Positions 9,280-17,815 of a stretch of 64,000 bases of DNA are shown piece by piece (positions within the stretch are counted from its first letter, which is position 1; every line of letters starts with the position of its first letter). The position numbers and the translations under genes were made by a program. The stretch lies in the NCBI RefSeq assembly GCF_000941055.1, contig NZ_CP007202.1:1050001-1114000 (forward strand). The letters run 5' to 3'. The notes beneath the pieces are model-generated. The model made no database searches. It was not told the origin of the DNA and saw nothing but the letters and a program-made list of their open reading frames with translations. The stretch comes from Siansivirga zeaxanthinifaciens CC-SAMT-1. GTDB lineage: Bacteria > Bacteroidota > Bacteroidia > Flavobacteriales > Flavobacteriaceae.

Positions 9280-10326
9280 TTATATCTTTTTAGACTGCTT
9301 TTTCAGGGCGTTTTCTGTAAGTTCCTTATAATCAAATCTGTTTTTATAAATTTGAATAGCCGCATAAACCGCTTCTTTAAATGAATTTTCATCGGCCTGC
9401 CCTTTTCCAGCAATTTCGTAGGCAGTTCCGTGGTCTGGAGAGGTTCTAACTTTACTTAAACCTGCTGTATAATTTACACCCTGACCGAAGGATAAGGTTT
9501 TAAATGGAATTAATCCTTGATCGTGATAAGATGCAATAATGGCATCAAAATTTTTGTAATTATTAGAACCGAAAAAACTATCGGCAGCGTAAGGACCGTA
9601 TACTAATTTGCCTGTTTCTTTAATTTTTTGAAGCGTTGGCCTTAATACCGTGTCGTCTTCATTTCCTATAACACCGTTGTCTCCTGTATGCGGGTTGATT
9701 CCTAAAACAGCAATTTTTGGTCTTACGATATTAAAATCTTTTTGAAGCGATTCGTAAACAGTGTTTATTTTATTTGTTATTAATGTTTCAGAAATATGAT
9801 TTACAATATCTTTAACAGGAACATGATCTGTAAGTAAACCTACGCGCAAGGTATCTGTTATCATAAACATTAAACTTTCGCCTTCCAATTCTTGGGCTAA
9901 ATAATCGGTATGTCCCGGAAATTTAAATGCTTCCGATTGGATATTATGTTTATTTATTGGTGCTGTTACAAGAACATCTATTAAATCGTTTTTCAATGCT
10001 TTTGTTGCTGCCTGAAGCGATTTTATGGCATATTCACCAATTTTTAAATCTTCTTTACCAAAATCGATTGTTACGGGTTCGTTCCAACAATTAAATACAT
10101 TAAATTTTCCATCAATAATCTGATCTAAATTATTGACAACATTAAAATTTATTTCAGAATTGAAATGGGTTTTAAAGAAATTCATAACTTTTGATGAAGC
10201 AAACACAACGGGCGTACAGAAATCTAGAATACGAGGGTCTTCAAACGTTTTTATTATAATTTCGCCGCCAATACCATTTAAATCGCCAATGGAAATTCCA
10301 ACTACTATATTTTCTGCTTTCTTCAT
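9280..10326 (-). CDS. pdxA: 4-hydroxythreonine-4-phosphate dehydrogenase
   Basis: PdxA makes the aminoketone precursor of pyridoxal phosphate in the DXP-dependent route. From the ATG at 10326 it has 348 residues and starts MKKAENIVVGISIGDLNGIG, the family N-terminus; the 13-residue upstream extension to 10365 is rejected. Conserved stretches are TAPINKHNI, FPGHTDYLA (metal-binding His region), VLGINPHTGDNG and SYHDQGLIPFK, plus the late motif VRTSPDHGTAYEIAGK. It heads the pdxA-yceD-rpmF group. The same pathway uses DXP made by dxs, also in this window. Confidence 0.95.
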   Translation of the reverse strand: MKKAENIVVGISIGDLNGIGGEIIIKTFEDPRILDFCTPVVFASSKVMNFFKTHFNSEINFNVVNNLDQIIDGKFNVFNCWNEPVTIDFGKEDLKIGEYAIKSLQAATKALKNDLIDVLVTAPINKHNIQSEAFKFPGHTDYLAQELEGESLMFMITDTLRVGLLTDHVPVKDIVNHISETLITNKINTVYESLQKDFNIVRPKIAVLGINPHTGDNGVIGNEDDTVLRPTLQKIKETGKLVYGPYAADSFFGSNNYKNFDAIIASYHDQGLIPFKTLSFGQGVNYTAGLSKVRTSPDHGTAYEIAGKGQADENSFKEAVYAAIQIYKNRFDYKELTENALKKQSKKI

Positions 10327-10362
10327 TAGAAATGATAACTTTTGTTTGTAATTTTGATGTTG

Positions 10363-10370
10363 CAAATTTA
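10363..10370 (-). promoter_or_regulatory. -7 box TAAATTTG of the pdxA promoter
   Basis: On the minus strand TAAATTTG is a perfect TAnnTTTG box, 36 bases upstream of the pdxA ATG and inside the 66-base divergent spacer with ribE. No TTTG stands at the usual 17-23 base spacing, so strength is uncertain. Confidence 0.4.
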
Positions 10371-10392
10371 GTTAAATAAACAAACCATAATT

Positions 10393-10989
10393 ATGTTTAC
10401 AGGAATTATTGAAAATATTGGTGTAATTACTAATTTAAAAGACGATTTAAACAACCTTCATATCACCGTAAAAAGCACTTTAACTCCCGAACTTAAAATA
10501 GACCAAAGCGTCGCACATAATGGCGTTTGTTTAACAGTAGTTGCTATTAATAATGATGAATACACGGTAACTGCCATTCAAGAAACTTTAAATAAAACCA
10601 ATTTAGGCACTTTAAAAATTCATGATAAAGTTAATTTAGAACGTGCTATGAAATTAGGCGATCGCCTAGACGGTCATATTGTTCAGGGGCATGTAGATCA
10701 AACAGCCGTTTGTGAACATGTTGAAGAGACCAATGGAAGTTGGATATTTACCTTTAAATATGATAGCTCACTCAACAATATAACTATTGAAAAAGGTTCG
10801 GTAACAGTAAATGGCGTGAGTTTAACCGTTGTAAATTCTAAAAAAGATGGTTTTAGTGTAGCTATTATTCCTTACACTTATGAACATACTAACTTTAATA
10901 CTTTTAAAAAGGGCACTGTAGTAAACTTAGAATTTGATGTTTTAGGCAAGTATGTATCTAGACTTATGGAACTTAATGCTACTAATTAG
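10393..10989 (+). CDS. ribE: Riboflavin synthase, alpha subunit
   Basis: The enzyme converts two 6,7-dimethyl-8-ribityllumazine molecules to riboflavin. The 198-residue protein begins with the invariant MFTGIIENIG and has the expected two lumazine-binding repeats, each with a GVSLTV/GVCLTV motif (NGVCLTVVAI in the first half and NGVSLTVVNS in the second) and the linking GDRLDGHIVQGHVD. No flavin riboswitch is visible in the short upstream region. It is divergent from pdxA and overlaps the convergent small gene by 8 bases. Confidence 0.96.
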   Translation: MFTGIIENIGVITNLKDDLNNLHITVKSTLTPELKIDQSVAHNGVCLTVVAINNDEYTVTAIQETLNKTNLGTLKIHDKVNLERAMKLGDRLDGHIVQGHVDQTAVCEHVEETNGSWIFTFKYDSSLNNITIEKGSVTVNGVSLTVVNSKKDGFSVAIIPYTYEHTNFNTFKKGTVVNLEFDVLGKYVSRLMELNATN

Positions 10990-11188
10990 TACTTTTCGCT
11001 GAAAGCTTTTTTATTACGCCATAAATAAGAGCAATACCAAAAACAAAAAGTAACCAGCCATCAATAGGTAATCCAGGTGGTGGTGGTGCTGCCGGTGGTG
11101 GTGGAACAGACCCACCTTGAGAGAATGACGCCAAACTTATTAATGCAAATAAGGTTGAGGTTAATGTTCGTTTATTTAGTAATTTCAT
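10982..11188 (-). CDS. Small proline-rich exported protein with a C-terminal membrane/sorting segment
   Basis: This 68-residue protein has a signal peptide (MKLLNKRTLTSTLFALISLASFSQ), a Gly/Pro-rich middle (PPPPAAPPPPGLP) and a C-terminal block PIDGWLLFVFGIALIYGV followed by the basic tail KKLSAK. That layout (PID motif, hydrophobic helix, basic end) resembles the PID-CTERM sorting signal of Bacteroidota, which I know from family descriptions only. After signal-peptide removal little more than the linker and sorting helix remains. The start is the ATG at 11188; a 3-codon upstream extension is unlikely. Function unknown. The 3' end overlaps ribE by 8 bases on the opposite strand. Confidence 0.75.
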   Translation of the reverse strand: MKLLNKRTLTSTLFALISLASFSQGGSVPPPPAAPPPPGLPIDGWLLFVFGIALIYGVIKKLSAKSTN

Positions 11189-11502
11189 GGGACACAAATT
11201 TATAAAAAAAAAGGAACCTAGAAAGCATTAAAACTTATTAATGAACGCAAATTAACCGCTAAAACGTTAAAAAATACGCTTAAATACATTTTTGAGGTTA
11301 ATGTAATACATATTATTAATGTTTTAATAGGTATTTGCTTCAAAAAAATCCCTAATTTTTTATAATGCAAAACAAATATATGTTTTTTTAAACTAAAAAC
11401 CAGCTAAAATAGAATTCGTTAAGCTATTCTTGGGAGGAGGAAAAATTATAAGCTTAAAAAATTTATTACTGTGTAAAATTTTAACTTATATTCTTCTTTG
11501 AA
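11189..11502. other. Intergenic region, AT-rich, no gene seen
   Basis: Both strands lack convincing ORFs. On the minus strand a perfect -7 box TATATTTG (11373-11380) could promote the small exported gene with a leader of about 185 bases. A purine-rich run GGGAGGAGGAAAAA stands near 11431-11444. Nothing else is recognisable. Confidence 0.5.
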
Positions 11503-11530
11503 TAAAAAAGCCCTGCATCTCTGCAAGGCT
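11503..11530 (-). terminator. Rho-independent terminator after tRNA(CAU)
   Basis: A 9-base stem AGCCTTGCA/TGCAGGGCT (one G-U pair; 11522-11530 with 11509-11517) and a 4-base loop are followed by six T on the minus strand, 13 bases beyond the tRNA 3' end. Confidence 0.82.
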
Positions 11531-11542
11531 TCTGTTTAAAGG

Positions 11543-11616
11543 TGGTCCCACCTGGGCTCGAACCAGGGACTTTCTGATTATGAGTCAGATACTCTAACCA
11601 ACTGAGTTATAGGACC
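11543..11616 (-). tRNA. tRNA with CAU anticodon, probably tRNA-Met (elongator)
   Basis: The 74-base gene folds as a cloverleaf: acceptor GGTCCTA/TGGGACC with one wobble, D-arm ACTC..GAGT, anticodon stem TCTGA/TCAGA with loop CTCATAA giving anticodon CAU, and T-arm CCTGG-TTCGAGC-CCAGG. The 3' CCA is not encoded. CAU tRNAs may be initiator Met, elongator Met or lysidine-modified Ile2. The paired first acceptor base argues against the initiator, but Met versus Ile2 cannot be settled by eye. Confidence 0.9.
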
Positions 11617-11663
11617 GAAATCGGCTGCGAATTTAATACTATTTTTAATACTCTACAAGAAAT

Positions 11664-12074
11664 TTATTCTTTTAAAATAATTTCTTGACAAAGTTCTACA
11701 AGAACGCCTTGTGTCGACTTAGGGTGCAGAAAAACAACTCGTTTATTATCAGCGCCTTCTTTAGGATTTTCGTTTATAATCTCGAAGCCTTCTTTTTTTA
11801 ATCTTTTTATTTCTGCTTCTAAATTATCAACTTCAAAAGCGATATGATGAATCCCTTCGCCCCGTTTTTCTATAAATTTAGCAATAGGACTGTCTAATGT
11901 TGTGGCCTCTAATAATTCTATTTTATGCTCGCCTATTTTATAAAAAGCCGTTTTTACGCCCTCGCTCTCGACCAGCTCGGTTTTATAACTTGGTACCCCC
12001 AATAATTTATGAAATAAACTATTTGATGTTTCTAAGTTTTTCACCGCAATTCCAATGTGTTCAATTTTTTTCAT
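11664..12074 (-). CDS. mce: Methylmalonyl-CoA epimerase
   Basis: This 136-residue single-chain VOC-fold protein interconverts the 2R and 2S forms of methylmalonyl-CoA between propionyl-CoA carboxylase and the B12 mutase. It opens MKKIEHIGIAVKNLE and includes VESEGVKTAFY, KIELLEAT, GEGIHHIAFEVDNL and KGVLVELCQ-like ending (TQGVLVELCQ). The metal-ligand pattern His8, Gln/Glu and the second HHIAF His plus the final Glu is kept. The gene stands alone next to the tRNA; its pathway partners are not in this window. Confidence 0.92.
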   Translation of the reverse strand: MKKIEHIGIAVKNLETSNSLFHKLLGVPSYKTELVESEGVKTAFYKIGEHKIELLEATTLDSPIAKFIEKRGEGIHHIAFEVDNLEAEIKRLKKEGFEIINENPKEGADNKRVVFLHPKSTQGVLVELCQEIILKE

Positions 12075-12178
12075 TTAACCACGCTTTATCCTAAGATACA
12101 AATTTTGCAAACCAAATGTAACATAATCTTTAAATATGCTGTATTTTTGCCCAGTAAACCTATAAATAGGTGATAATT

Positions 12179-12583
12179 ATGAGTAACGTAGAGGAAAGTC
12201 AAAGACAAAAAAAAATAGGATCTGTTTTACAACGCGATTTAGTAGATGTTTTACAAGGTGCTGCAACCCAAGGAGGGCTTCATGGTATATTAATTTCGGT
12301 TTCTAAGGTAAAAGTAACCGTCGATTTGGGTGTTGCAAAAGTTTATTTAAGCATTTTCCCTAACGATAAAGCGAAAGAATTATTAGAAGGTATAAAATCG
12401 AATACGCCTTTAATTAGACATGAACTGGCACAACGAACAAAGCACCAACTTAGACGCATGCCGCATTTAGAATTCTTTATTGATGATTCTTTAGAGTATA
12501 TCGATAAAATAGATAAATCCTTAAAAGGAGAAGAAAACCCTATTAAAGACCCAAGTATTTTAGACAAAAGAAAAAAATCGTAA
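12179..12583 (+). CDS. rbfA: Ribosome-binding factor A
   Basis: RbfA is a KH-like cold-shock and assembly factor that matures the 5' end of 16S rRNA on the 30S subunit. The 134-residue protein begins MSNVEESQRQKKIGSVLQRD; a GTG three codons upstream is not needed. Family features are the helix IGSVLQRDLVDVL, the strand SVSKVKVTVDLGVAKVY and LRRMPHLEFFIDDSLEY. A TATTTTTG -7 box lies at 12142-12149. The stop codon is immediately followed by the TTG start of the permease gene, so the two are probably translationally coupled, the usual arrangement in flavobacteria. Confidence 0.95.
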   Translation: MSNVEESQRQKKIGSVLQRDLVDVLQGAATQGGLHGILISVSKVKVTVDLGVAKVYLSIFPNDKAKELLEGIKSNTPLIRHELAQRTKHQLRRMPHLEFFIDDSLEYIDKIDKSLKGEENPIKDPSILDKRKKS

Positions 12584-13789
12584 TTGAACTTTCCGTTATA
12601 TATAGCAAAACGTTATTTACGCTCTAAAAGCAGTAATAATGCTATTAATTTTATTACAATTATAGCGGTTGTTGGTATTATTCTAGGTGCCGCATCGCTG
12701 TTTATTGTGCTTTCTGGTTTTGCGGGTTTAAAAGCATTTACCCTGGAATTTTCGAGTCAGGTGGATCCCGATTTAAAAGCCGAAAGTACGGTTGGTAAAA
12801 CTTTCGAAATAAGTGCAACCGAAATCGAGCAACTTAAAAAAATAAAAGGTATTGCTCATTTTTCTAAAACATTAGAAGAACGTGTTTTAATAGCTTCAAA
12901 CAATAAAAACACTTTAGCAATTCTAAAAGGGGTCGATGGCGCTTACCAAAACGTAGTTGCGATAGACTCTATTATAGACACGGGAATCTGGCTAGAACAA
13001 AATGCTAAACAAATAGTTGTAGGTTGGGGCGTATCTAACAATTTATCATTGGGTATTTTAGATTTTACAAAACCCATTAATATTTATGTACCAAAACCAG
13101 GAAAAGGACAAATAACCTCAACAAAAAACGCCTTTAATACGGTTGATGCCATAAATGTTGGCGTATTTTATATAAACGAAAAACTTAACGACAGTTATGT
13201 TTTTTCGTCTATAGATTTAGCACAAAATTTACTTAATTACCAACCCAATCAAATATCGGCAATAGAGTTTAAAATTAAAGAAGACGCCATTTTAGAGGAT
13301 GTTAAAAATGATATTTCTAAAATATTAGGCAACAAAGTGGTATTAAAAAACAGAGAACAGTTAAACGATGCGCTTTACAAAATGCTAAACACCGAAAACT
13401 TAGCGGTATATCTTATTTTTACTCTTGTTTTAATTATTGCCTTTTTTAACGTTATTGGCTCGTTAATTATGATGATGCTCGATAAAAAAAGAAGTTTAAA
13501 CACGCTCTACAACATCGGGGCTACAGTTAAAGATATAAGAAGTATATTTTTCTACCAAGGGAGTTTAATGAGTGTTGTTGGTGGCTTTATTGGTTTAATT
13601 CTGGCGTTACTTATAACCTTACTTCAAAAATGGTTTAATTTGGTAATGATTACCCCAACGCTGCCCTACCCGGTTATAATAAAATTTGAAAACATTATAA
13701 TTGTATTTATTACTATTTCGGTTTTAGGTATCATGGCTTCAAAAATTGCATCGGTAAGAATTACAAAATCGTTAGTTGAAACCCATTAA
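12584..13789 (+). CDS. FtsX/LolC-LolE-family ABC permease
   Basis: This 401-residue inner-membrane protein has an N-terminal helix (GIILGAASLFIVLSGFAGL), a large periplasmic domain, and three C-terminal helices of FtsX type, with ALYKMLNTENLAVYLIFTLVLIIAFFNVIGSL before the second. It resembles LolC/LolE, which extract lipoproteins from the inner membrane, but the ATPase partner (LolD) is not adjacent. Translation starts at TTG directly after the rbfA TAA (12581-12583); the reading MNFPLYIAKRYL is the family N-terminus, so this start is well supported in spite of the rare codon. Confidence 0.88.
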   Translation: MNFPLYIAKRYLRSKSSNNAINFITIIAVVGIILGAASLFIVLSGFAGLKAFTLEFSSQVDPDLKAESTVGKTFEISATEIEQLKKIKGIAHFSKTLEERVLIASNNKNTLAILKGVDGAYQNVVAIDSIIDTGIWLEQNAKQIVVGWGVSNNLSLGILDFTKPINIYVPKPGKGQITSTKNAFNTVDAINVGVFYINEKLNDSYVFSSIDLAQNLLNYQPNQISAIEFKIKEDAILEDVKNDISKILGNKVVLKNREQLNDALYKMLNTENLAVYLIFTLVLIIAFFNVIGSLIMMMLDKKRSLNTLYNIGATVKDIRSIFFYQGSLMSVVGGFIGLILALLITLLQKWFNLVMITPTLPYPVIIKFENIIIVFITISVLGIMASKIASVRITKSLVETH

Positions 13790-13810
13790 TTTGGGTAAGT
13801 TGTCATAAAA

Positions 13811-14112
13811 AAATGGCAAGCAGGCTTTACTCGTTGTTTTTTTGAATAATATATTGTTGAATATACATATTTCGGCAGGCGCATTTTATTTGTAAAGTGT
13901 AAATAAAAGAGCTCCAATTAAGTCTTAATCCTTATCGCTACCTAACACGGCAGTGTAGCTAATTATTAAAGTTTTAGACCTAACCTTCCCTGATGGCTCG
14001 CAAAAGCGATAGTAGTGGCAGCTTTTGTAAAAATTTAAATCTATGATTTTTACAAAACTACAACCCTTCGTCTGCGCTCAGGATAAACTACTAGCGCGGT
14101 GGCTTGCCATTT
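13811..14112 (+). repeat. Structured intergenic element B, bounded by an inverted repeat
   Basis: This 340-base gene-free region has outer inverted repeats AAATGGCAAGC (13811-13821) and GCTTGCCATTT (14102-14112). Inside is a hairpin CAAAAGC/GCTTTTG (14001-14007, 14021-14027) closing a 13-base loop GATAGTAGTGGCA. The 3' arm overlaps a second, mutually exclusive perfect 12-base stem TTTTGTAAAAAT/ATTTTTACAAAA (14023-14034, 14046-14057). The tail CTACTAGCGCGGTGGCTTGCC resembles the tail of element A at 5240-5258. No ORF is credible. It could be a transcribed RNA motif or an extragenic repeat. Confidence 0.5.
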
Positions 14113-14127
14113 GCCATTAAAATTAAC

Positions 14128-15123
14128 TTATTCGGTAAATTGAAAATCGGAAAAATTATGTAAAACCTCATCGAAAGCTGCAAAAACATCTTCGGCTTTA
14201 TCGCTGGTTACCATTTTGGTACGGTAATCTTTAAAATGTGGAATGCCTTTAAAATAATTGGTGTAATGGCGGCGCGTTTCGAAAACACCCAAGGTTTCAC
14301 CTTTCCAGTCTATAGACATTTGCAAGTGCCTTCGGGCTGCTTCCACACGCTCTTGAATGGTTACGGGTTCGAGATGTTGGCCGGTTTTAAAATAGTGTTT
14401 TACTTGTTTAAAAAACCACGGATTTCCTATGGTAGCACGGCCTATCATGCAGCCATCTAAGCCGTATTGATCGCGCATCTCCATGGCGCGTTCTGGGGTG
14501 TCTACATCGCCATTTCCGAATACGGGAATGTGCATGCGTGGGTTATTTTTTACTTGGGCAATGGGTTTCCAGTCGGCATTTCCTTTATACATTTGGGCTC
14601 TAGTACGTCCATGTATTGCAATGGCTTTACAGCCTACATCTTGCAAGCGCTCTGCAACCTCAACAATACGAATGGAATCGTGATCCCAACCCAAACGGGT
14701 TTTTACGGTTATGGGTATGTTGGTGCGTTTTACCATTTCGGCAGTAAGTTGCTCCATTAAACAAACATCTTTTAAAATGCCTGCTCCAGCGCCTTTACTT
14801 ACTACTTTTTTTACGGGACAGCCAAAATTGATATCGATAATATCGGGCTTAGACTCTGAAACGATATCGATGGTTTGTAACATGCTATCTAGGTTAGATC
14901 CGAAAATTTGAATCCCAACAGGACGTTCTTTTTCGTAAATATCTAACTTCATAACACTTTTTGCAGCATTACGTATTAAGCCTTCGCTTGATACAAATTC
15001 GGTATAAACCACATCGGCACCTTGTTCTTTACACAAAGCACGAAATGGCGGATCACTAACGTCTTCCATGGGTGCTAACAACAATGGAAAGTTTGGAAGT
15101 TCTATATTACCTATTTTTACCAC
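14128..15123 (-). CDS. dusB: tRNA-dihydrouridine synthase, DusB type
   Basis: This FMN enzyme reduces uridines in tRNA. From the GTG at 15123 the protein has 331 residues and starts VKIGNIELPNFPLLLAPMED, the common N-terminus; a TTG six codons upstream (15141) is less likely. Motifs are LAPMEDVSDPPFR, VDINFGCPVKKV-like DINFGCPVKKVVSKGAGAG with the catalytic Cys in the FGCP segment, TVKTRLGWD, AIHGRTRAQMYKG and FGNGDVDTPE. It lies 20 bases after the MG2/plug gene on the same strand; no functional link is obvious. Confidence 0.93.
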   Translation of the reverse strand: MVKIGNIELPNFPLLLAPMEDVSDPPFRALCKEQGADVVYTEFVSSEGLIRNAAKSVMKLDIYEKERPVGIQIFGSNLDSMLQTIDIVSESKPDIIDINFGCPVKKVVSKGAGAGILKDVCLMEQLTAEMVKRTNIPITVKTRLGWDHDSIRIVEVAERLQDVGCKAIAIHGRTRAQMYKGNADWKPIAQVKNNPRMHIPVFGNGDVDTPERAMEMRDQYGLDGCMIGRATIGNPWFFKQVKHYFKTGQHLEPVTIQERVEAARRHLQMSIDWKGETLGVFETRRHYTNYFKGIPHFKDYRTKMVTSDKAEDVFAAFDEVLHNFSDFQFTE

Positions 15124-15143
15124 GTTACAATTTTTGGGCAAAA

Positions 15144-17588
15144 TTACATTTTTTTAATTGAATAATACGTATGTTTTACCACTGGAACACCAGTTGTTGT
15201 TATTCCTTCTAAAGAAACTTTTACTTTAGTTTCTAATTCTGTATTAAAAAAAGTTGCCGAAAAGTTGCCTGTTTTATCTAGGTGCGCATAAGGATTCCAA
15301 TAAATGGTATTTCTAACAGCGTCTTTATTATCTTTAAAATAATTTGGGGCATTTAAATCTGGTGAATAAAAAATCTTCGCTTCATAAAAGCCATCTACTT
15401 TTTCTGATATGGAATGATATTGCTTTTTCTCTGAAACATTATCTGTACTGTCTTTTGAGTAAATGGCAATAACACCATTTGCAGCAACAGATCCATAAAT
15501 TGCCGCAGAGGGACCTTTTATGGCATCAATTTTTTCTACATTATCTGGTTGTATATAGGATAATTGCGAAGCGTCGTTTAATGGAAATCCGTCTAATATA
15601 ATAAGAGCAGCACCATTATACCTTGTAAACCTTATAGAAGTGCCATCAACAATTACGCTTGGAATAGTCATTTGTATAAATTGAAATATATCATTCGTTA
15701 TTGGCGATTTTTCGTCTACAACATAACTGTAATCGGGTATACCATACAAACTTGTGGTTTTTGTTTTTTTTGTTGCTATAATTTCTACCTCATCCAAGAC
15801 ATTTTCTAAGGCGACACCGTAATTAACATATTTTCGTAAAACAGCTTCTTTTATATCTTTAAAAGTAGAATCTATAGGTTTAACAGTAATATTAGTTTTA
15901 AAGTTAATAGGAAGTGGTGGTTGGTCTATGGGATATAAAATTATTTCGCCTTTGGCTTTTCCCTTTTTGTTTACCGTATTAAGAAACATGTTTGTTTTTC
16001 CCTTGAAATATAAATTAACAAAACTAAACTGCCCCAAAGTGTCTGTTTCGGTATTTTCTATTTTTAAGCCGTTAGCATTCATTAAAGCTAAAGTAACATT
16101 GGCACCTTCTTTAGCCTTTTTACCAAATAATTGTTTTACGCGACCCGAAATAGATATACCTTTTTCAAGCGCATAAGGTTTTGTTTCAGTTCTTTCGGGA
16201 ATGGTTTTCCATAAAAAATCACGCCAACCTTGGGTTAAAAGCAATAAGTCTAAATGTTCTAATCGTTTGGTGTTGGTACTATCAAAATAATATCCCGGAT
16301 TGTTAACTCGTCCTTTAATATCAGATTCCATTAAAAAATAAGAACATATTGTTGAAACGTTTTTATCCAGTGCATCTGCACCATTAGTATCTGTAACACT
16401 TACCGAAAAGCTAGCAGGTAAAACATCGCCGCTTTTTGTTTTAGCTTTCAAATTTAATATTGCTTTTTCGTTGGGAGCATACGTGCTTTTGTTGGTGTTT
16501 AAAGTGACTTCAAAATCATGTTTTTTGTTATTGTAAACCAATCGTTCGCTGTGTGGAATCTTGTTTTCATCATGAAGTGTCATTTGAATAATCCCTTCTG
16601 GAAAATTATCGGTTGGTATTTGTAAAGATGTCGTTATGTTGGTTATTTGATGGGTGCCTTCGAGATAAGATATCCCACGGCTTTTACAAACAAAACTTAG
16701 GATTGGATTTGGATTATTATCTAAGGTTTCTTGGTTGGTTTTAATTATTAAAATAGATTTATCATTAATATGCCTATAACCCAACACATAGCCTGTATTT
16801 AATGCTTTTGGCAACGGCACTTTTATTTCTAAGCCATTGTTTTGAGTTATTAAAGCATGATATTCCATATCTTTTTTAGGAATAAATTGAAATTTTCCCA
16901 TACCGTCGTGCAGACTTAAAAACAAGGTAATTAATACGCCATTAGAGTCAAAAATTTTACCTTTTACCAGTATGGGTTGTCCGTTGCTGTCGGTAGCTTT
17001 AAAGGCAACAATACTGGATACGTTTTGTATTAAAGAGCCGCCTTCAGGAAAAAAATCGAACTGAAAGGTTTGGGCTTCTGTTTCTTTTAATTGCTTTGAA
17101 TTGGATGCTTTCTCTTTTTTTTGATTGTTATCTCTTATTTGATTATTTAAATCGAAGGCGTTTAAAATATTTATTTCTTTTTTGAAAACAAACGAATCTC
17201 CAAAATTTCTATTCCAATTAGTGTAAGCTCTTAGTTGATATAAACCTGGCTTTTTTACACCAAGACTATCTGCTAACGTAAAATCGCCATTACCTATCCC
17301 TTTAACTAATTCAATTTTATTTCTAGCTATAATTTTCGAGTCGGGTGCAATAAGTTCTACATACAAAACTTTGCTATTATCAAATAAGAAATTATTAAAC
17401 GCATAAACGTTATAGGCCTTAAACCACAACGTCTCTCCTAAAAAATAGGTGTCTCTATCGGTATGTAAATACGTTTTTTCAATATTTGGAACTGTTTTAT
17501 TTTCTTGGGCTATAACCTTTGTATTAAATATAATTAATAGAAAAATGACAGGAAAAAAGCGTTTTATATTTTTTAATAAATTGTTCAA
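15144..17588 (-). CDS. MG2-type/TonB-plug chimeric surface protein without a barrel
   Basis: This 814-residue protein has a signal peptide (ends near VIAQ), then an MG2-like macroglobulin segment starting EKTYLHTDRDTYFLGETL, several further beta-sandwich stretches, a carboxypeptidase-regulatory-like domain around residues 480-570 (ISGRVKQLFGKKAKEGANV) and a TonB-receptor plug-like domain around 600-725 with IILDGFPLN and IDAIKGPSAAIYGSVAANG. No 22-strand barrel follows, so it cannot be a complete receptor. It could dock with a separate barrel or help assemble surface proteins; the true role is unknown. The dusB gene follows 20 bases later. Confidence 0.75.
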   Translation of the reverse strand: MNNLLKNIKRFFPVIFLLIIFNTKVIAQENKTVPNIEKTYLHTDRDTYFLGETLWFKAYNVYAFNNFLFDNSKVLYVELIAPDSKIIARNKIELVKGIGNGDFTLADSLGVKKPGLYQLRAYTNWNRNFGDSFVFKKEINILNAFDLNNQIRDNNQKKEKASNSKQLKETEAQTFQFDFFPEGGSLIQNVSSIVAFKATDSNGQPILVKGKIFDSNGVLITLFLSLHDGMGKFQFIPKKDMEYHALITQNNGLEIKVPLPKALNTGYVLGYRHINDKSILIIKTNQETLDNNPNPILSFVCKSRGISYLEGTHQITNITTSLQIPTDNFPEGIIQMTLHDENKIPHSERLVYNNKKHDFEVTLNTNKSTYAPNEKAILNLKAKTKSGDVLPASFSVSVTDTNGADALDKNVSTICSYFLMESDIKGRVNNPGYYFDSTNTKRLEHLDLLLLTQGWRDFLWKTIPERTETKPYALEKGISISGRVKQLFGKKAKEGANVTLALMNANGLKIENTETDTLGQFSFVNLYFKGKTNMFLNTVNKKGKAKGEIILYPIDQPPLPINFKTNITVKPIDSTFKDIKEAVLRKYVNYGVALENVLDEVEIIATKKTKTTSLYGIPDYSYVVDEKSPITNDIFQFIQMTIPSVIVDGTSIRFTRYNGAALIILDGFPLNDASQLSYIQPDNVEKIDAIKGPSAAIYGSVAANGVIAIYSKDSTDNVSEKKQYHSISEKVDGFYEAKIFYSPDLNAPNYFKDNKDAVRNTIYWNPYAHLDKTGNFSATFFNTELETKVKVSLEGITTTGVPVVKHTYYSIKKM

Positions 17589-17779
17589 TATTTGGTTTTT
17601 TTAATTTTAATAATTCAACCTTCTATTTACTTTAAAATTAAGATATAAATAACTTATTTAAGATTAATTTTTTTAAAAAGAACCATTTATCTAAACAAAC
17701 AGTCACAACATTAAAAATAATTTATTACTTAAATAACCAACTCATTATATAAATTAGATGTAAACAATCTTAATTCTAC

Positions 17780-17787
17780 TATATTTG
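17780..17787 (+). promoter_or_regulatory. -7 box TATATTTG ahead of lepA
   Basis: TATATTTG fits TAnnTTTG and lies 28 bases upstream of the lepA ATG. A short AATCT/AGATT hairpin follows in the leader (about 17794-17810). No clear -33 TTTG is present at the expected distance. Confidence 0.4.
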
Positions 17788-17815
17788 CAAATTAAATCTA
17801 GGTGTAGATTACTTT

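Noticed and set aside
10990..11188. Flavin (FMN) riboswitch near ribE
   Set aside because: ribE has only a 66-base divergent spacer upstream and no RFN-element motifs (AGGGC/GGGTGA-type boxes) are visible.
11543..11616. Initiator tRNA-Met
   Set aside because: The first acceptor pair is a normal G-C match and the anticodon stem lacks the three G-C pairs typical of initiator tRNA; elongator Met (or Ile2) fits better.
14236..14911. Several overlapping plus-strand ORFs opposite dusB
   Set aside because: The minus strand carries all DusB motifs; the plus-strand readings overlap each other in different frames and show no domain or start context.
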